A stretch of 64,000 bases of DNA, taken from assembly GCF_933509905.1 (NCBI RefSeq), contig NZ_OW150024.1, positions 2,468,001 to 2,532,000 of the forward strand. The letters run 5' to 3'. How positions within the stretch are numbered: position 1 is the stretch's first letter; every line of letters begins with the position of its first letter. Under the pieces are notes generated by a model. That model was not told the DNA's origin. It saw nothing but the letters and a program-made list of their open reading frames with translations, and ran no database searches. The stretch comes from Trichlorobacter ammonificans (GTDB taxonomy: Bacteria > Desulfobacterota > Desulfuromonadia > Geobacterales > Pseudopelobacteraceae). Shown here one piece after another: positions 61,832 to 64,000 of this stretch. The translations under genes were made by a program, and so were the position numbers.

Positions 61832-62778
61832 CGCACCGTCTCCCCATCGCCGAACACGACACCCGGCTGCAGTGGATGACCGGCAAGAAAACTGGCGGCA
61901 TCCATCCTGCGGCTTCCCGCAGCCTGCAACTCATAAATCAGCAACGACCCCTCGCCACAGGCCACCTCGACCCCTTCCTTGCCGGCGGCAAGAATGGTTC
62001 CCGGCGTTCCGCTTCCGCCGGCCACGCCGGTACGAAAAAGCTTCAGGGGCTCACCGCCGCAGGTGGTGACCGCACCGGGCCAGAGCGAGAACCCGCGAAC
62101 CAGGTTGTGAATGGTGTGAGCCGACTTACCCCAGTCTATCACCCCATCCTCCTTTTTCAGGAGCGGCGCATAGCAGCTCTGCTGGTCGTCCTGGGGCTCC
62201 GGCACGACGGTTCCCGCCTTGAGCCCGTCCAGTGTTTCAGCGAGAAGCTCGGCCCCCAACAGCGCCATCCGGTCGTGCAAACCGGCAATATCCTCATTGG
62301 AGCCGATGGGGGTAGCGCGTTTCAGCAGCATGGGACCGGTATCAAGACCGACATCCATCAGCATGGTGGTGACCCCCGTTTCCGTTTCGCCGTTGACGAT
62401 ACACCAGTTCAGCGGCGCCGCCCCCCGATAGCGGGGCAGCAGGGAGGCATGGACATTGACGCAGCCTTGGGGGGGGATGTCCAGCAGCGACTTGGGCAGG
62501 ATCTGCCCAAAGGCGACCACTACGATCAGGTCGGGACGCAACTCCCTGATCTGCTCGACCACCTCAGGACTGCGGACCTTGGGGGGCTGATAGACCGGAA
62601 TGCCGTGCCGCAGGGCAAGCTCCTTGACCGGCGGATGCTGCAGCTTCTGGCCACGTCCCCTGGGGCGGTCAGGCTGGGTGTAAACGGCGACAACCTCTTC
62701 GCCGCGCTGCAGGAGGGTCTGCAATGTAGGACAGGCAAACGCCGGGGTCCCCATGAACACGATGCGCCAGCCGGTCAT
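61828..62778 (-). CDS. fmt: Methionyl-tRNA formyltransferase
   Basis: 316 residues, from MTGWRIVFMGTPAFACPTLQ with AAGGAG 4 bp upstream. It formylates initiator Met-tRNA with 10-formyl-THF. Seen: the core FGQILPKSLLDIPPQGCVNV then HASLLPRYRGAAPLNW (catalytic Asn-His), GETETGVTTMLMDVGLDTGP and a C-terminal OB-like domain. Overlaps def by 4 bp. Confidence 0.96.
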   Translation of the reverse strand: MTGWRIVFMGTPAFACPTLQTLLQRGEEVVAVYTQPDRPRGRGQKLQHPPVKELALRHGIPVYQPPKVRSPEVVEQIRELRPDLIVVVAFGQILPKSLLDIPPQGCVNVHASLLPRYRGAAPLNWCIVNGETETGVTTMLMDVGLDTGPMLLKRATPIGSNEDIAGLHDRMALLGAELLAETLDGLKAGTVVPEPQDDQQSCYAPLLKKEDGVIDWGKSAHTIHNLVRGFSLWPGAVTTCGGEPLKLFRTGVAGGSGTPGTILAAGKEGVEVACGEGSLLIYELQAAGSRRMDAASFLAGHPLQPGVVFGDGETVR

Positions 62779-63275
62779 AGCACTCCTTTTTTCTTGCATT
62801 TTTTCAGATACAGCTCCCGCTTGAGCGGCGAGAGCCGATCAACGAAGAGAATGCCATCCAGGTGATCGATCTCATGCTGGAAGGCAATGGCCAGCAAGCC
62901 GTCGGCCTGCCAGATCCGCTCCTGCCCTTCCAGCGACAGGCCCTTCACCGTCACCCGCTCATGGCGGCTGACACTTGCCGAATAGTCAGGAACCGACAGG
63001 CACCCTTCCTCTTCGTAGACCGATCCCTCGGCATGGGTGATGACCGGATTGATTACCGTGATCAGGCGTGGCGCTTCCTCCTTGCCGGAAACATCCACGA
63101 CGATGATCCGCTGCAACACTCCCACCTGCGGTGCGGCCAGCCCGACGCCGGGTGCCGCATACATGGTCTCGGCCATGTCGCGGGCCAGCTGAACAACTTC
63201 GTCGGTGACGGCTTCGACCGGAGCGGATTTCTGCTTGAGAAGCGGATCAGGAAAAGAGAGAATAGGGCGTATCAT
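62775..63275 (-). CDS. def: Peptide deformylase
   Basis: 166 residues from MIRPILSFPDPLLK with AAGGA 7 bp upstream; 11 earlier open codons are discarded. All three metalloenzyme motifs are present: GVGLAAPQVG, EEGCLSVP (metal Cys) and QHEIDHLDG (HExxH). The normal def–fmt pair removes and adds the formyl group on nascent Met. Confidence 0.97.
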   Translation of the reverse strand: MIRPILSFPDPLLKQKSAPVEAVTDEVVQLARDMAETMYAAPGVGLAAPQVGVLQRIIVVDVSGKEEAPRLITVINPVITHAEGSVYEEEGCLSVPDYSASVSRHERVTVKGLSLEGQERIWQADGLLAIAFQHEIDHLDGILFVDRLSPLKRELYLKKCKKKGVL

Positions 63276-63338
63276 AATACTGTCCTTTATAGCAATTTCT
63301 TCATCCATTAATCAATACGCTTGCGGGGAGCATCCAAG

Positions 63339-63545
63339 ATGACCGAACCGGTGCAAAGAATCGGCAGGACGACAGAGATCGGGCAGCGCAAAGGATACCG
63401 CGACCGGCTGAACCAGGGTTACGGCGAGGGTGCAAAGCGGGAACCCGACCACGAAGACGATCAGGTGGATATCTCGGAAGAAGCGCGCAGCCGAGCGGAA
63501 GGACGGTACAAAAAAAGTATCCTGGAGCATGTAGAAGGCAGTTGA
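63339..63545 (+). CDS. Small charged protein
   Basis: 68 residues, divergent from def. ATG preceded by GGGGAG at 8 bp. Highly hydrophilic, with an Arg/Gly-rich first half (QRIGRTTEIGQRKGYRDRLN) and an acidic DHEDDQVDISEEARSRAEG. The VDIS-E-AR pattern occurs in small flagellum- or surface-associated proteins, but that is weak. No family assigned. Confidence 0.6.
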   Translation: MTEPVQRIGRTTEIGQRKGYRDRLNQGYGEGAKREPDHEDDQVDISEEARSRAEGRYKKSILEHVEGS

Positions 63546-63599
63546 TCTATCTTCCGCACCTGTTCTGCGTGGCGGAGCGCCCCGGCGCCGATAGGAGGA

Positions 63600-64000
63600 C
63601 TAGGTAAACAACTCATTGTCCTTTCGAAAGGTCTCGATAAACGACGACAGCAGATACTGCACCTGTTCCTCCGCCAGTCCCAGCGTTTGAACCTGCCGGC
63701 TACCGACGATATCCAGCTCCTCCCTGTGGATGGTTCCCACGCCGAACCAACGACAGAACAGGTCAGCCAGACTGACGATGTGCACCAGGTGCACCAGGTA
63801 GGGATCCTCGTCCTCGGGAAGCTCAAGGGTGTGGTGATACCTGACCGCATGGATCAGGTTTTCGGGGAAATTCCACTTACGGATGACCAGCGCCCCGGCC
63901 TCCTCGTGGGTGTAGGGAAACAGCTGCTGCTCGGCATCCTCAAATGACGCCCCCTCATTGTAGCAACGCTGTATCGCTTCCTGAAAACGCTCCTTGTCAA
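63600..64000 (-). CDS. HDOD-domain protein, C-terminal part (runs off window)
   Basis: The last 133 codons of a gene whose start lies beyond the window. The segment YTHEEAGALVIRKWNFPENL then IHAVRYHHTLE is typical of HDOD domains, catalytically degenerate HD-type output modules of signalling proteins. It is followed by VHLVHIVSLADLFCRWFGVG and a helical tail. An upstream receiver or GGDEF part cannot be judged from here. The stop faces the end of the small protein gene. Confidence 0.75.
   Translation of the reverse strand, partial: DKERFQEAIQRCYNEGASFEDAEQQLFPYTHEEAGALVIRKWNFPENLIHAVRYHHTLELPEDEDPYLVHLVHIVSLADLFCRWFGVGTIHREELDIVGSRQVQTLGLAEEQVQYLLSSFIETFRKDNELFT

Noticed and set aside
1-64000. 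CRISPR array
   Set aside because: No regularly spaced direct repeats were found; the repeats seen are the 500-bp pair, the IS pair, WYL ends and the hipB sites.
1-64000. tRNA or rRNA genes, including a tRNA attachment site for the accessory region
   Set aside because: No cloverleaf-like or TTCGA-containing segment could be recognised in the gaps, especially 15894–15915, 31020–31370 and 60814–61030; a dedicated scan was not possible.

Overview
The window looks like a chromosomal segment from a GC-rich deltaproteobacterium of the Geobacter/Trichlorobacter type (Desulfuromonadia). The reasons are the aro–TPR–roadblock cluster, a 14-gene nuo operon whose NuoE/NuoF resemble HndA/HndC subunits, an Flx–Hdr electron-transfer cluster and the def–fmt–DUF116 order. 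This is inferred from gene content and style only; no rRNA or marker comparison was possible. I saw no rRNA, tRNA or CRISPR array.

Layout. 1–4.0 kb (minus strand): aroC-aroK-aroB, a TPR protein and a partial roadblock/LC7 protein. 4.2–6.7 kb (plus): nadK and recN. 6.7–8.0 kb: a DAHP synthase gene preceded by a complete-looking attenuator, with a 32-codon leader peptide rich in Phe, Tyr and Trp and a strong terminator. 8.1–11.3 kb (minus): argC, an AI-2E-type permease, and rplM-rpsI. 11.5–15.9 kb (plus): gatC-gatA-gatB, lolA and a YajQ-family gene.

15.9–31.0 kb is a disturbed accessory region. It holds a kinase-like phosphotransferase whose 3' half is duplicated on the far side of a DUF4143 ATPase gene, a proline-rich membrane protein, a TPR lipoprotein and a 44-residue zinc-ribbon protein. 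A WYL regulator follows, then an overlapping nucleotidyltransferase/winged-helix pair, Fic and WYL remnants, a strikingly AT-rich Mrr-like restriction protein, and two near-identical IS481-family elements in opposite orientation. Between the elements lie a PD-(D/E)xK-like protein, a HEPN-like protein and a hipBA locus whose hipA is cut by the second IS. It reads as a decayed defence/toxin-antitoxin island.

31.4–38.0 kb (minus): an exported cassette of VanW, an AMMECR1-like protein with a signal peptide, and a 1704-residue thioester alpha-2-macroglobulin. 38.2–45.5 kb (minus): hdrC-hdrB-hdrA-flxD-flxC-flxB-orf-flxA, predicted to couple NAD(P)H oxidation to ferredoxin and disulfide reduction; a 120-bp palindromic repeat sits inside it. 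45.7–60.8 kb (minus): nuoA to nuoN, with a near-consensus promoter upstream and a clear terminator at the end. 61.0–64.0 kb: a DUF116 protein, fmt, def, a small charged protein on the plus strand and a partial HDOD protein.

Functionally the window joins aromatic amino-acid synthesis (aroF, aroB, aroK, aroC) with translation (GatCAB, L13, S9, Def, Fmt) and central electron transfer (Nuo complex I and Flx–Hdr). The accessory island interrupts an otherwise housekeeping landscape.
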